DNA from: Mycobacterium sp. UM_WGJ
GTDB taxonomy: Bacteria; Actinomycetota; Actinomycetes; Mycobacteriales; Mycobacteriaceae
DNA: 64,000 nt
Direction: 5' to 3'
NCBI RefSeq assembly: GCF_000455125.1
Contig: NZ_AUWR01000034.1
Coordinates: forward strand, 1-64,000
The position numbers were made by a program, and so were the translations under genes. Under the pieces are notes generated by a model. That model ran no database searches, had not been told where the DNA came from, and saw only the letters and a list, made by a program, of their open reading frames with translations. Positions 43,810 to 57,325 of this stretch are shown one piece after another (position 1 is the stretch's first letter; every line of letters starts with the position of its first letter).

Positions 43810-45242
43810 ACGTCCACCCCGCGGGCCCCCGCCACGCCGAAGAGATCCAGCACGACGGTCTGCCACCGCGGCCGCAGACTCCGCAGCAGCTGCTGCAGTT
43901 GGCGCCGAACGTCTGGCCGCGCAACACTGTTCGCGGCGAAGACGGCGTCACCCAGATCGCCGGGGTGAAGGTGACCGACCTGGCCGCCGAGTTCGGCACC
44001 CCGCTGTTCGTCATCGACGAGGACGACTTCCGGGGCCGTTGCCGCGAGATCGCCGAGGCGTTCGGCGGGGGCGACAACGTGCACTACGCCGCCAAGGCGT
44101 TCCTGTGCGGCGAGATCGCGCGCTGGATCGACCAGGAGGGCCTGTGCCTGGATGTCGCCACCGGAGGCGAGCTGGCCGTCGCGTTGCACGCTAACTTCCC
44201 CGCGCAGCGAATCACCTTGCACGGCAACAACAAATCCGTCGAAGAACTCGAGACCGCGGTCAACGCCGGAGTCGGCCACATCGTGCTCGACTCACTGATC
44301 GAGATCGACCGCCTTGAAGCGGTCGCCAAGGCTGCCGGGATCATCCAGGACGTGCTGGTCCGCGTCACCGTCGGTGTGGAAGCCCACACCCACGAGTTCA
44401 TCTCGACCGCCCACGAAGACCAGAAGTTCGGCCTGTCGCTGGCCAGCGGTGCGGCGATGGACGCCATCAGAAAGGTGTTCGCCACCGAGCACCTGCGGTT
44501 GATCGGCCTGCACAGCCACATCGGCTCGCAGATCTTCGACGTCGCCGGCTTCGAGTTGGCCGCCCACCGGGTCATCGGGCTGCTGCGGGACGTGGTCGCC
44601 GAATTCGGTGTCGACAAGACCGCGCAGCTCTCGGTCATCGACCTGGGCGGGGGACTGGGCATCTCGTATCAGCCGCAGGATGACCCGCCGCCGATGGCCG
44701 AGCTGGCCGCCAAACTCGCCGCGATCGTGCGCGACGAGTCCGACGCGGTGGGCCTGCCCACCCCGCAGCTGGTCGTCGAACCCGGTCGGGCCATCGCCGG
44801 GCCGGGCACCATCACGCTCTATGAGGTCGGCACCGTCAAGGACGTCGCCGTCAGCGCCACCGGACATCGCCGCTACGTCAGCGTCGACGGCGGCATGAGC
44901 GACAACATCCGGCCGGCGCTGTATGACGCGCACTACGACGTGCGGCTGGTCTCGCGCGGCCTACCGGGCCTCGGAGAAGCAGGAGCGTTGCCGGAGCTGG
45001 GGCGCATCGTCGGCAAGCACTGCGAGAGCGGCGACATCATCGTCCGTGACGCCTGGGTGCCCGAAGGCATGGTTCCCGGCGACCTGATCGCAGTGGCCGC
45101 TACCGGCGCCTACTGTTACTCGATGTCGAGCAGGTACAACCTGCTCACCCGCCCGGCGGTGGTGGCGGTACGTGACGGGAAGGCCCGCCTTATGCTGCGC
45201 CGGGAGACCGTCGAAGACCTGATCAGCCTGGAGGTGGGGTAA
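43806..45242 (+). CDS. lysA: Diaminopimelate decarboxylase
   Basis: This 478-residue PLP enzyme of fold type III makes lysine from meso-diaminopimelate. Lys in H-Y-A-A-K-A-F binds PLP, G-G-G-L-G forms the phosphate cup, and E-P-G-R-A and C-E-S-G-D complete the active site at the dimer interface. GTG at 43806, in a GTGA overlap with argS, adds about 31 N-terminal residues ([10 protein letters not shown]) compared with my recollection of M. tuberculosis LysA. It is followed three bases later by hom. Confidence 0.96.
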   Translation: MNVHPAGPRHAEEIQHDGLPPRPQTPQQLLQLAPNVWPRNTVRGEDGVTQIAGVKVTDLAAEFGTPLFVIDEDDFRGRCREIAEAFGGGDNVHYAAKAFLCGEIARWIDQEGLCLDVATGGELAVALHANFPAQRITLHGNNKSVEELETAVNAGVGHIVLDSLIEIDRLEAVAKAAGIIQDVLVRVTVGVEAHTHEFISTAHEDQKFGLSLASGAAMDAIRKVFATEHLRLIGLHSHIGSQIFDVAGFELAAHRVIGLLRDVVAEFGVDKTAQLSVIDLGGGLGISYQPQDDPPPMAELAAKLAAIVRDESDAVGLPTPQLVVEPGRAIAGPGTITLYEVGTVKDVAVSATGHRRYVSVDGGMSDNIRPALYDAHYDVRLVSRGLPGLGEAGALPELGRIVGKHCESGDIIVRDAWVPEGMVPGDLIAVAATGAYCYSMSSRYNLLTRPAVVAVRDGKARLMLRRETVEDLISLEVG

Positions 45243-45245
45243 AAA

Positions 45246-46576
45246 GTGTCCGGTTCACAGGTGTCCGGGGGCCCCGTAGGGGTGGCAGTCCTCGGCTTGG
45301 GCAATGTCGGCAGCGAAGTCGTCCGCATTCTTGAGGCCAGCGCTGATGATCTGGCCGCCCGCATCGGCGCACCGCTGGTATTGCGCGGGGTCGGAGTTCG
45401 CCGGGTGGCGGCCGACCGCGGCGTGCCCGAGGAGCTGCTCACCGACGACATCGACAGCCTGGTGGCGCGCAGCGACGTCGACATCGTCGTGGAACTGATG
45501 GGCCCGGTCGAGCCGGCCCGCAAGGCGATCCTGTCGGCGATCGCGCACGGCAAATCCGTCGTCACCGCCAACAAGGCCCTGCTGTCGCGGTCTACCGGGG
45601 AGCTGGCCGAGGCCGCCGAGAACGCGCGCGTGGACCTCTATTTCGAGGCCAGTGTCGCCGGCGCCATCCCGGTGATCCGGCCGCTGACTCAGTCGCTGGC
45701 CGGTGACACCGTCTTGCGGGTGGCCGGCATCGTCAACGGCACCACCAACTACATCCTGTCCGAAATGGACTCCACCGGCGCCGACTACAGCTCCGCGCTG
45801 GCCGACGCCAGTGCGCTGGGCTACGCCGAGGCCGACCCGACCGCCGACGTGGAGGGCTACGACGCCGCCGCCAAGGCCGCGATCCTGGCATCGATCGCCT
45901 TCCACACCCGGGTGACCGCCGACGACGTCTACCGCGAGGGCATCACCAGCATCAGTCCGGCGGACTTCACCACGGCCCGGGCATTGGGCTGCACGATCAA
46001 ACTGCTGGCGATCTGCGAGCGCATCACCACCGCCGATGGGCAACAGCGGGTTTCGGCCCGGGTCTACCCGGCGCTGGTGCCGTTGACCCATCCGCTGGCC
46101 ACGGTCAACGGGGCCTTCAACGCGGTGGTGGTCGAAGCCGAGGCGGCCGGCCGGCTGATGTTCTATGGCCAGGGTGCCGGTGGCGCGCCGACCGCATCCG
46201 CGGTCACCGGTGATCTGGTGATGGCCGCCCGCAACCGGGTGCAGGGCGGCCGCGGGCCGCGTGAATCCAAGTACGCCCAGCTGGCCATCGCACCGATCGG
46301 TGACGTGCAGACCCGCTACTACGTGAGCATGGATGTCGCCGACAAGCCGGGTGTGCTGTCCACGGTGGCAGCCGAGTTCGCCGCCCACGGCGTCAGCATC
46401 GCCGAGGTGCGCCAGGAGGGTGTGGCCGACGACGACGGCCAGCTGATCGGCGCTCGGATCGTTGTGGTCACCCACCGAGCTGCCGACGCAGCATTGTCGA
46501 AAACCGTTGCGGCGCTGGCTGACCTGGACGCAGTCCAGCGGATCGCCAGCGTGCTACGACTGGAAGGAACAGACCA

Positions 46577-46580
<4 letters not shown>
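45246..46580 (+). CDS. hom: Homoserine dehydrogenase
   Basis: This 444-residue NAD(P)-dependent enzyme reduces aspartate semialdehyde to homoserine. It has the Rossmann motif G-L-G-N-V-G, the active-site region around [15 protein letters not shown], and a C-terminal ACT domain (about residues 355-430) that gives feedback inhibition by threonine. GTG at 45246; GTGA overlap with thrC. Called thrA in M. tuberculosis. Confidence 0.96.
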
Positions 46581-48606
<2,026 letters not shown>

Positions 48607-48626
48607 GGCGCGCCGCACGGTCTCTG

Positions 48627-48655
48627 TTGCGTCAAGCACAGAAGCGGGCTATTCT
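48627..48655 (+). promoter_or_regulatory. Predicted rho promoter
   Basis: TTGCGT (48627-48632), a 17-base spacer and TATTCT (48650-48655) form a good sigma-A promoter just after thrB. The start would be near 48662, giving a 5' leader of about 210 bases, enough for Rho-dependent autoregulation by attenuation as known for rho in E. coli. Confidence 0.6.
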
Positions 48656-48872
48656 CGGTTCCGTCCCGCATTCGCGGCATCAGCACCTGTTTTCAGAATG
48701 TGATGTCAACCGGGATGCCACCAAATTCTTCCCGTAGCTGACGGTTTGTGTTACGACGCCGTCGATACGGGCTACACCGTTACACAGTCGACGGTGACAC
48801 GCACTCGGCGAGTCCGCTGAATGCAACCAAGCCCCTCGCGTGAGAAAACCGACGAGGGAAGAAAGGAAATCC

Positions 48873-50846
48873 GTGACCGAAACGGACCTCTTCACGGCTG
48901 AAGGCAGCACCGACCAGGATTCGTTGCCGAACCCTCCCAGTAGTCCCGAGAACAGCCAGGACGTAGCCGCCGGCGGTAGTGACGCCGCGCCGTCCGCCCC
49001 GGAGACTGCCTCGGCGCCGGCCGCGACCGAGTCCGCTCCCGCTTCGGCGCCCGACCGCGGTGCCGCCCCCACCTCCTCCGATGACTCGCTGTCGGCGATG
49101 GTGTTGCCCGAGCTGAGAGCGCTGGCCAACCGCGTGGGCGTCAAGGGCTCCTCCGGGATGCGCAAGAGCGAACTGATCGCCGCGATCCGCGAGGTCGGCG
49201 GCAACGGCGGCGGGGACGCGGCCAAGTCCCAGCCCGCCACCGAACTGCCGGCCAACGGCGCGGCCAACACTGCACAGACGCCCCCGGCAGACGAAGCGGA
49301 TGCCCCCGCGGCACCGCCGCGACGCGAGCGCCGTGGCGCCAGCCGTGCGACCGGCTCACCCGCTGCCAATGGCGGCGAGGCCGACAAGCCGGCAGAGCAG
49401 GACAAGCCCGCCGAGGCCGAGGCCCAGGGTGAGTCGCGCAAGCAGGGCCGCAACGACGACAAGGCGGAGCAGTCCGGTGGTCGGCGTGAGCGCGAGGGCG
49501 CCAAGACCGACGCCAAGGCCGATGAAGGCGCGCAGTCCAAGAACGACGACCACGGCGGCGACCAGTCCAACCGCGGCGGTGGCGACGACGACGAGGGACG
49601 CGGTGGCCGGCGCGGCCGGCGCTTCCGGGACCGGCGCCGTCGTGGCGAGCGTGGCGGCGAAGGCGGCGCTGCCGGCGGCGAAGCCGAACTGCGCGAGGAC
49701 GACGTGGTCCAGCCGGTCGCCGGCATCCTCGACGTGCTCGACAACTACGCGTTCGTGCGCACCTCGGGCTACCTGGCCGGACCCAACGACGTCTACGTCT
49801 CGATGAACATGGTCCGCAAGAACGGGCTGCGCCGCGGCGACGCGGTGACCGGCGCCGTGCGGGTGGCCCGGGACGGCGACCAGCCCAACCAGCGGCAGAA
49901 GTTCAACCCGCTGGTGCGGTTGGACTCGGTCAACGGCGGCCCGGTCGAAGAGGCCCGGAACCGTCCGGACTTCACCAAGCTGACCCCGCTGTACCCGAAC
50001 CAGCGGCTGCGGTTGGAGACCTCGGGGGAGAAGCTGACCACCCGCGTCATCGATCTGATCATGCCGATCGGCAAGGGGCAGCGCGCGCTGATCGTTTCGC
50101 CGCCCAAGGCCGGTAAGACCACGATCATGCAGGACATCGCCAACGCGATCACCCGCAACAACCCGGAGTGCCACCTGATGGTGGTGCTGGTCGACGAGCG
50201 TCCCGAAGAAGTCACCGACATGCAGCGCTCGGTCAAGGGTGAGGTCATCGCCTCGACCTTCGACCGGCCGCCGTCAGACCACACCCAGGCCGCCGAGCTG
50301 GCCATCGAGCGGGCCAAGCGCCTGGTCGAGCAGGGCAAGGACGTGGTCGTGCTGCTGGACTCGATCACCCGGCTGGGTCGTGCCTACAACAACGCCTCCC
50401 CGGCGTCGGGCCGCATCCTGTCCGGTGGTGTGGACTCCACCGCGCTCTACCCGCCCAAGCGGTTCCTGGGCGCGGCCCGCAACATCGAGGACGGCGGTTC
50501 GCTGACCATCATCGCCACCGCGATGGTGGAGACCGGCTCCACCGGTGACACGGTGATCTTCGAGGAGTTCAAGGGCACCGGCAACGCCGAGCTCAAGCTG
50601 GACCGCAAGATCGCCGAGCGCCGGGTGTTCCCGGCCGTCGACGTCAACCCGTCGGGCACCCGCAAGGACGAGCTGCTGCTCTCGCCGGACGAGTTCGCGA
50701 TCGTGCACAAGCTGCGTCGCCTGCTGTCCGGTCTGGACTCGCATCAGGCCATCGACCTGTTGATGAGTCAGCTGCGCAAGACCAAGAACAACTACGAGTT
50801 CCTGGTGCAGGTGTCCAAGACCACCCCGGGAATGGACAACGACTGA
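48873..50846 (+). CDS. rho: Transcription termination factor Rho
   Basis: This 657-residue hexameric RNA helicase starts with a Rho_N domain ([10 protein letters not shown]). About 170 residues of disordered, highly charged sequence follow, ending in an Arg/Gly tract ([15 protein letters not shown]). This insert is a known actinobacterial feature thought to help bind GC-rich RNA. The cold-shock-like RNA-binding domain begins at [11 protein letters not shown], and the ATPase has Walker A P-P-K-A-G-K-T-T and the Q/R loops. GTG at 48873 has AAGGA upstream. The M. tuberculosis protein is bicyclomycin-resistant; I did not score those residues. Confidence 0.97.
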   Translation: MTETDLFTAEGSTDQDSLPNPPSSPENSQDVAAGGSDAAPSAPETASAPAATESAPASAPDRGAAPTSSDDSLSAMVLPELRALANRVGVKGSSGMRKSELIAAIREVGGNGGGDAAKSQPATELPANGAANTAQTPPADEADAPAAPPRRERRGASRATGSPAANGGEADKPAEQDKPAEAEAQGESRKQGRNDDKAEQSGGRREREGAKTDAKADEGAQSKNDDHGGDQSNRGGGDDDEGRGGRRGRRFRDRRRRGERGGEGGAAGGEAELREDDVVQPVAGILDVLDNYAFVRTSGYLAGPNDVYVSMNMVRKNGLRRGDAVTGAVRVARDGDQPNQRQKFNPLVRLDSVNGGPVEEARNRPDFTKLTPLYPNQRLRLETSGEKLTTRVIDLIMPIGKGQRALIVSPPKAGKTTIMQDIANAITRNNPECHLMVVLVDERPEEVTDMQRSVKGEVIASTFDRPPSDHTQAAELAIERAKRLVEQGKDVVVLLDSITRLGRAYNNASPASGRILSGGVDSTALYPPKRFLGAARNIEDGGSLTIIATAMVETGSTGDTVIFEEFKGTGNAELKLDRKIAERRVFPAVDVNPSGTRKDELLLSPDEFAIVHKLRRLLSGLDSHQAIDLLMSQLRKTKNNYEFLVQVSKTTPGMDND

Positions 50847-50861
50847 TCGGGCTGTCCACCT

Positions 50862-50942
50862 GCTGAAATTGCAGTCAGGGCTGTGATCGCGACCCGATCA
50901 CAACCCTCGCTGCAGTCTCAGCGGGGTACCGAGACCCCGCTG
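50862..50942 (+). terminator. Two consecutive hairpins after rho
   Basis: The first hairpin has a 13-base stem, AGGGCTGTGATCG (50877-50889) with CGATCACAACCCT (50895-50907), one G-T pair, and outer pairing from GCTGAAATTGCAG to CTGCAGTCTCAGC (50862-50922). The second is CAGCGGGGT (50919-50927) with ACCCCGCTG (50934-50942). They share bases, so only one full form can exist at a time. No T-run. Likely the rho terminator. Confidence 0.6.
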
Positions 50943-50974
50943 ACCGCAGGAATAGCGGGGAGCCTCCCGGCGTT

Positions 50975-51003
50975 TTGGGAGCCGACAGCGCAGCTGGCAT
51001 AAT
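50975..51003 (+). promoter_or_regulatory. Predicted rpmE promoter
   Basis: TTGGGA (50975-50980), a 17-base spacer and CATAAT (50998-51003). Transcription would start near 51010, about 70 bases before rpmE. Confidence 0.55.
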
Positions 51004-51078
51004 CGAACACCTCAGGTTCCGGTTCACGTCCGCCCCGCAGGGCGGGCGACCCGGCGACCGACGATCGAAGAGGACATC

Positions 51079-51321
51079 ATGAAAACTGGCATTCACCCCG
51101 CCTACGGCGAGACCACCGTGGTCTGCGGTTGTGGCAACACCTTCACGACCCGCAGCACCAAGGAGAGCGGCCACATCGTGGTCGAGGTCTGCTCGCAGTG
51201 CCACCCGTTCTACACCGGCAAGCAGAAGATCCTGGACAGCGGCGGCCGGGTCGCGCGCTTCGAGAAGCGCTACGGCAAGCGCAACGCCGGTGCCGCTGCA
51301 GCGGCAGCCGACGACAAGTAG
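51079..51321 (+). CDS. rpmE: Ribosomal protein bL31, zinc-binding form
   Basis: This 80-residue large-subunit protein keeps the zinc Cys set (V-V-C-G-C-G-N and V-C-S-Q-C-H-P-F), so it is the C+ form that is exchanged for a Cys-free paralogue under zinc limitation. The tail is Ala-rich. ATG 51079 with GAAGAGG upstream. Confidence 0.96.
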   Translation: MKTGIHPAYGETTVVCGCGNTFTTRSTKESGHIVVEVCSQCHPFYTGKQKILDSGGRVARFEKRYGKRNAGAAAAAADDK

Positions 51322-51330
51322 CTCCCTCAC

Positions 51331-51368
51331 CGACGCCCGGAACGTGCCAGCACGTCATCCGGGCGTCG
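51331..51368 (+). terminator. Strong hairpin between rpmE and prfA
   Basis: CGACGCCCGGA (51331-51341) pairs perfectly with TCCGGGCGTCG (51358-51368). Inside, ACGTG and CACGT extend the stem to a 4-base CCAG loop with a 2-base bulge. It starts 9 bases after the rpmE stop. It probably terminates or attenuates reading into prfA. Confidence 0.75.
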
Positions 51369-51393
51369 GCTTGCGTTCGGGGATGGAGGTGAG

Positions 51394-52470
51394 ATGACCC
51401 AGAGCATTCAGGGGATCGACGCCCTGCTGGCCGAGCATGCCGCCCTGGAAACGCAGCTGTCGGATCCCGAACTGCACAACGATCCGGCCGAGGCGCGACG
51501 AGCCGGTCGGCGCTTCGCCCAACTGGCGCCCATCATCGTCACCCACCGCAAGCTCGAGTCGGCTCGCGGCGACCTCGAGGCCGCCCGGGAACTGGCCGCC
51601 GACGACGCGTCGTTCGCCGCCGAGATACCGGAGCTTGAGGCGCGCGTCGCCGAACTCGACACCGCGCTCACCGACATGCTGGCGCCCCGCGACCCGCACG
51701 ACGCCGACGACATCGTGCTCGAGGTCAAATCCGGCGAAGGCGGCGAGGAATCGGCGTTGTTCGCCGCCGACCTGGCCCGGATGTACATCCGCTACGCGGA
51801 ACGCCAGGGCTGGAAGGTGACGGTCCTCGACGAGACCACGTCCGACCTCGGCGGCTACAAGGACGCCACCCTCACCATCGCGAGCAAGGGCGACAGCGCC
51901 GACGGCGTGTGGTCGCGGATGAAGTTCGAAGGCGGTGTGCACCGCGTGCAACGGGTGCCGGTGACCGAGTCGCAGGGCCGCGTCCACACCTCGGCGGCCG
52001 GCGTACTGGTCTACCCCGAGCCCGAAGAGGTCGGCGAGGTCGCCATCGACGAGTCGGACCTGCGCATCGACGTCTACCGGTCCTCGGGCAAGGGCGGCCA
52101 GGGCGTCAACACCACCGACTCCGCGGTGCGTATCACCCACCTGCCGACCGGGATCGTCGTCACCTGCCAGAACGAGCGGTCGCAGCTGCAGAACAAGGCC
52201 CGTGCTTTGCAGGTTTTGGCGGCCCGGCTGCAGGCGGTGGCCGAGGAGCAGGCCCAGGCGGATGCCTCGGCCGATCGGGCCAGCCAGATCCGCACCGTGG
52301 ACCGCAGCGAGCGCATCCGCACCTACAACTTCCCGGAGAACCGGATCACCGACCACCGCATCGGCTACAAGGCGCACAACCTCGACCAGGTCCTCGACGG
52401 GGATCTCGATCCGATGTTCGATGCGCTGGCAGCCGCCGATAAGGAAACCCGGTTACAGGGGACGGCGTGA
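51394..52470 (+). CDS. prfA: Peptide chain release factor 1
   Basis: This 358-residue factor ends translation at UAG and UAA. The G-G-Q tripeptide is in S-G-K-G-G-Q-G-V-N, and the stop-recognition region contains R-V-P-V-T-E-S, with the P-x-T type motif PVT. The prmC gene, whose product methylates the GGQ Gln, overlaps its stop by four bases. Confidence 0.97.
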   Translation: MTQSIQGIDALLAEHAALETQLSDPELHNDPAEARRAGRRFAQLAPIIVTHRKLESARGDLEAARELAADDASFAAEIPELEARVAELDTALTDMLAPRDPHDADDIVLEVKSGEGGEESALFAADLARMYIRYAERQGWKVTVLDETTSDLGGYKDATLTIASKGDSADGVWSRMKFEGGVHRVQRVPVTESQGRVHTSAAGVLVYPEPEEVGEVAIDESDLRIDVYRSSGKGGQGVNTTDSAVRITHLPTGIVVTCQNERSQLQNKARALQVLAARLQAVAEEQAQADASADRASQIRTVDRSERIRTYNFPENRITDHRIGYKAHNLDQVLDGDLDPMFDALAAADKETRLQGTA

Positions 52471-53324
52471 GCCGCATACGGGACGCGATCGACTCCGCTG
52501 CAGCGCTTTTCGCTGATGCCGGGATTGACTCCGCCCGCTATGACGCGGAAGAGCTCGCCGCCCATGCGGCCGGCACTGACCGCGGCCGGCTGGCGCTGCT
52601 GGATCCACTCGGCGACGAGTTCTTCAGCCGCTACCGGGAATTGGTTGCCGCCCGCAGCTCTCGGATCCCGCTGCAGCACCTGATCGGCACCGCGGCTTTC
52701 GGCCCGGTGCTGGTGCAGGTCGGTCCGGGGGTGTTCATCCCGCGACCGGAAACCGAAGCCCTGCTCGACTGGGTGCTGAAACGGGCTGCGGTTCAACCGC
52801 TCGGTTCGCATCTGGTGATCGTCGACGCCTGCACCGGTTCCGGTGCGCTGGCGATTGCGTTGTCCCGCAGCTTTCCCGGCGCCCGTGTCCTCGCGGTCGA
52901 GGATTCGGAACCCGCGTTGGACTACGCACAGCGCAACTGCGCCGGAACGTCGGTGGAGCTGATCCACGCCGATGTGACCACGCCGGGGCTGCTGTCGGAG
53001 CTCGACGGTCAAGTGGACTTGATGGTGAGCAACCCGCCCTACATCCCCGACGGTGCGGCGCTGGATCCCGAAGTGGCCCAGCATGATCCAGAGCACGCGC
53101 TGTTCGGCGGACCGGACGGTATGTCGGTGATCGCCCCGCTGGCCCACCTCGCAGCGCGACTGCTGCGCCCGGGTGGGCTGTTCGCCGTCGAACATGACGA
53201 CACCACGCCGACGGCCACCGTCCACACTGTGTTCGGCACCGGCTTTTTTGACGAGGTAGTTTCCCGGCCCGACCTGACTGGGCGGCTCCGGTTCGTGACG
53301 GCGATCAGGAACGATCAACCATGA
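52467..53324 (+). CDS. prmC: Release-factor glutamine methyltransferase PrmC
   Basis: This 285-residue SAM-dependent methyltransferase has N-P-P-Y in V-S-N-P-P-Y-I-P and the SAM-binding [10 protein letters not shown]. It methylates Gln of GGQ in release factors. GTG 52467; overlap GTGA with prfA and ATGA with tsaC. Slightly shorter than I recall for Rv1300. Confidence 0.95.
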   Translation: MSRIRDAIDSAAALFADAGIDSARYDAEELAAHAAGTDRGRLALLDPLGDEFFSRYRELVAARSSRIPLQHLIGTAAFGPVLVQVGPGVFIPRPETEALLDWVLKRAAVQPLGSHLVIVDACTGSGALAIALSRSFPGARVLAVEDSEPALDYAQRNCAGTSVELIHADVTTPGLLSELDGQVDLMVSNPPYIPDGAALDPEVAQHDPEHALFGGPDGMSVIAPLAHLAARLLRPGGLFAVEHDDTTPTATVHTVFGTGFFDEVVSRPDLTGRLRFVTAIRNDQP

Positions 53325-53980
53325 CAGAGGTTTTCGACTGCTCCGATGCTGACCAGCGTGCGGCCGGAATCGCGGCGGCGATCGACGCGGTGCGCGGTGG
53401 TCGCCTGGTGGTGCTGCCGACCGACACGGTCTATGGCATCGGTGCCGACGCCTTCAACGCCGCCGGGGTCACCGCGCTGCTGGCGGCCAAACGGCGCGGC
53501 CGCGACATGCCGGTGGGCGTGCTGGTGGGATCGTGGAACTCCATCGACGGGTTGGCCCTGATCGTGCCGCAGACCGCCCGTGAACTGATCCGCGCCTTCT
53601 GGCCGGGTGCGCTCAGCCTGATCGTCACCCAGGCCCCGTCGCTGCAATGGGACCTCGGCGAAGCCCGCGGCACGGTCATGGTGCGCATGCCGCTGCATCC
53701 GGTGGCACTGGAGGTCCTCAAGGCGGTGGGCCCGATGGCAGTGTCCAGCGCCAACGTCTCCGGTGGATCGCCCGCCGTCGTGGCCGGCGAAGCGCAAAGT
53801 CAGCTGGGAGAGTCCGTCGACGTCTACCTCGACGCCGGGCCGGCCGAACAGGGTGCGGCCTCGACGATCGTGGATCTCACCGGCCCCGCACCGCGGATCG
53901 TGCGGACCGGCCCGGTCTCCGCCGAACAGATCGGTGCCGTGCTGGGGCTGGATCCGGACTCGCTGACGGGGACACCGTGA
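53321..53980 (+). CDS. tsaC: Threonylcarbamoyl-AMP synthase (Sua5/YrdC family)
   Basis: This 219-residue enzyme makes threonylcarbamoyl-AMP, used for t6A37 in tRNAs reading ANN codons. Family motifs are V-V-L-P-T-D-T-V-Y-G-I-G near the start, K-R-R-G-R-D-M-P, and S-S-A-N-V-S-G near residue 145. Corresponds to Rv1301. Overlaps prmC by ATGA and wecA by GTGA, so it links translation genes to cell-wall genes. Confidence 0.94.
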   Translation: MTEVFDCSDADQRAAGIAAAIDAVRGGRLVVLPTDTVYGIGADAFNAAGVTALLAAKRRGRDMPVGVLVGSWNSIDGLALIVPQTARELIRAFWPGALSLIVTQAPSLQWDLGEARGTVMVRMPLHPVALEVLKAVGPMAVSSANVSGGSPAVVAGEAQSQLGESVDVYLDAGPAEQGAASTIVDLTGPAPRIVRTGPVSAEQIGAVLGLDPDSLTGTP

Positions 53981-55155
53981 CCAGCCTGCTGGCTTTGGCC
54001 GACCGCGGCGCCGGCGTGCCGCTGCGAGAACTCGCTCTGGTGGGCCTGACCGCGGCCATCATCACCTACTTCACCACCGGGCCCGTCCGCTGGATGGCCA
54101 CCCGGATCGGGGCGGTCGCCTACCCGCGCGAACGCGACGTCCACGTGCAGCCCACACCGCGAATGGGCGGACTGGCGATGTACGTCGGCGTCGTGGCGGG
54201 CATCTTCCTGGCCTCGCAGCTGCCGGCCCTGACCCGCGGCTTCGTCTACTCCACCGGCATGCCGGCGGTGGTGCTGGCCGGCGGCGTCATCATGGGAATC
54301 GGTCTGCTCGACGACAAGTGGGGCCTGGACGCCCTGACCAAGTTCGCCGGCCAGATCACCGCGGCCAGCGTGCTCGTCACCATGGGTGTGGCCTGGAGCG
54401 TGCTCTACATCCCGATCGGCGGCGTCGGCACCGTGGTGCTCGACCAGGTGTCGTCGATCCTGCTGACGCTGGCGTTGACGGTCTCGATCGTCAACGCGAT
54501 GAACTTCGTCGACGGCCTCGACGGGCTGGCTGCCGGCCTGGGGCTGATCACCGCACTGGCGATCTGCATGTTCTCGGTCGGCGTGCTGCAGGACCACGGC
54601 GGTGACGTGCTGTTCTACCCGCCGGCGTTGATCTCGGTGGTCTTGGCCGGCGCTTGTCTGGGTTTCCTGCCACACAATTTCAGCCCCGCGAAGATCTTCA
54701 TGGGCGACTCCGGTTCGATGCTGATCGGGCTGATGCTGGCCGCGGCGTCCACCACGGCCGCCGGTCCGATCTCGCAAACGGCGTACGGCGCACGCGACGT
54801 GTTCGCGCTGCTGTCGCCGTTCCTGTTGGTGGCGGCCGTGATGTGCGTGCCGGCGCTGGACGTGCTGCTGGCGATCATCCGTCGTACCCGCGCCGGGCTC
54901 AGCCCGTTCAGCCCGGACAAGATGCACCTGCACCACCGACTGCTGCAGATCGGCCATTCCGATCGCCGGGTGGTGCTGCTGATCTACTTGTGGACGGCGA
55001 TCGTCGCATTCGGGGCGGCCGGCACCATCTTCTTCGACCCGCGCTACACCGGGGCGGTGATGTTGGCTGCCATGCTCATCGCGATTGTCGTTACGCTCAT
55101 CCCGTTACTACGCCGGGGAGGCGCCTCGGAAGACGACCCCTACGACACGCGGTAG
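53977..55155 (+). CDS. wecA: Decaprenyl-phosphate GlcNAc-1-phosphate transferase
   Basis: This 392-residue polytopic membrane enzyme has about 11 helices. Motifs are the metal-binding N-F-V-D-G-L-D-G-L-A-A-G, M-G-D-S-G-S and H-L-H-H-R-L-L, all of the WecA/MraY family. It transfers GlcNAc-1-P to decaprenyl phosphate, the first step of the linker joining arabinogalactan to peptidoglycan. Corresponds to Rv1302. GTG at 53977, in a GTGA overlap with tsaC. Confidence 0.94.
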   Translation: MTSLLALADRGAGVPLRELALVGLTAAIITYFTTGPVRWMATRIGAVAYPRERDVHVQPTPRMGGLAMYVGVVAGIFLASQLPALTRGFVYSTGMPAVVLAGGVIMGIGLLDDKWGLDALTKFAGQITAASVLVTMGVAWSVLYIPIGGVGTVVLDQVSSILLTLALTVSIVNAMNFVDGLDGLAAGLGLITALAICMFSVGVLQDHGGDVLFYPPALISVVLAGACLGFLPHNFSPAKIFMGDSGSMLIGLMLAAASTTAAGPISQTAYGARDVFALLSPFLLVAAVMCVPALDVLLAIIRRTRAGLSPFSPDKMHLHHRLLQIGHSDRRVVLLIYLWTAIVAFGAAGTIFFDPRYTGAVMLAAMLIAIVVTLIPLLRRGGASEDDPYDTR

Positions 55156-55270
55156 TAGCACCGTCTAAGATGGTGTTGTAGGTGGTTCCACAGTGCGTTC
55201 GGGCATCCGATACGCTCGGCGGGCGACTGCACGATCACGACGCAGGGCAGATTCAGATTGGGGTGAGGCG

Positions 55271-55709
55271 GTGACGACACCAGCGCAGGATGCGCCGTTG
55301 GTGTTGCCGTCGGTGGTGTTCCAGCCGATCCGGCTGTCACTGATCTGTGTCGCTCTGACCGCTGCCGCTGTCGCTGCGGCTGCCCAATTCGGCCGACCGC
55401 TCTTCGGAGTGTTCTTCGGGCTGGGTCTGGCGCTCGGCCTGGGCAACGCACTGCTGATTCGCCGGTCGGCGCTGAAGATCACCGCCTCCGACCATCCGCT
55501 GAAGAAGAAGATGGCGCTGAATTCGGCGACTCGTTTGCTGGTCATCAGCGTGATCGGCTTGGCTATCGCCTACCAGTTCCGTCCAGAGGGCCTCGGCGCA
55601 CTGTTCGGATTGGCCCTGTTCGAGGTAGTGCTGGTGCTGACCACCATGCTGCCAGTGGTAAAAAAGCTCCGCGCGCAAGCGGCAGAGTCCGGCGCTGAAG
55701 GGACGAAAA

Positions 55710-55717
<8 letters not shown>
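55271..55717 (+). CDS. Membrane protein leading the atp operon (Rv1303 type, AtpI-like)
   Basis: This 148-residue protein has four hydrophobic segments (about residues 23-43, 47-65, 84-102 and 106-124) and begins [11 protein letters not shown]. It sits where AtpI sits in other bacteria and may assist c-ring assembly. GTG 55271 after GGTGAGG is preferred over starts further upstream. ATGA overlap with atpB. A weak hairpin (55157-55178) just before it might end wecA transcripts. Confidence 0.85.
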
Positions 55718-56787
<1,070 letters not shown>

Positions 56788-56795
56788 CGCACAAG

Positions 56796-57317
56796 ATGGG
56801 TGACATGAGCGTTGCTGTCCTCGCCTTGAGCGAGGCGGCTGAGGAAGGCCCGAAGAAGAGCTTCCTCATTCCCGACGGCACCTTCTTCGTCGTGCTCGCG
56901 ATCTTCCTGATCGTGCTCGCCGTGATCAGTACCTTCGTGGTGCCGCCGATCATGAAGGTGCTGCGGGAGCGCGAGAACATGGTCACCAAGACTCTCGCCG
57001 ACAATCGGGAGTCCGCCGAGCAGTTCGCGGCCGCCGATGCCGACTATGAGAAGCAGATGGCGGCGGCGCGCCTTGAGGCAAGCACGGCACGGGACGAAGC
57101 TCGCGCCGAGGGCCGCAAGGTGATCGACGAGCAGCGGTCGGCGGCCGAGGCGGAGGTGGCCTCGACATTGCAGGCCGCCACCGACAAGCTCAAGCAAGAA
57201 GGCGATGCGGTGAGTGAGCAGCTGCAGGCCCGGGTGGAGACACTGTCTGCCACCTTGGCCAGCCGGATCCTCGGCGTTGACGTCGAGGCACTTTCCGCGG
57301 CGAGTACGGGGCGGTAG
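56796..57317 (+). CDS. atpF: ATP synthase subunit b
   Basis: This 173-residue peripheral-stalk subunit has one membrane helix ([12 protein letters not shown], residues 30-50) and a long charged coiled coil. ATG at 56796 (M-G-D-M-S) fits the homologue; ATG 56805 is an alternative. Confidence 0.95.
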   Translation: MGDMSVAVLALSEAAEEGPKKSFLIPDGTFFVVLAIFLIVLAVISTFVVPPIMKVLRERENMVTKTLADNRESAEQFAAADADYEKQMAAARLEASTARDEARAEGRKVIDEQRSAAEAEVASTLQAATDKLKQEGDAVSEQLQARVETLSATLASRILGVDVEALSAASTGR

Positions 57318-57325
57318 CAACAGAG

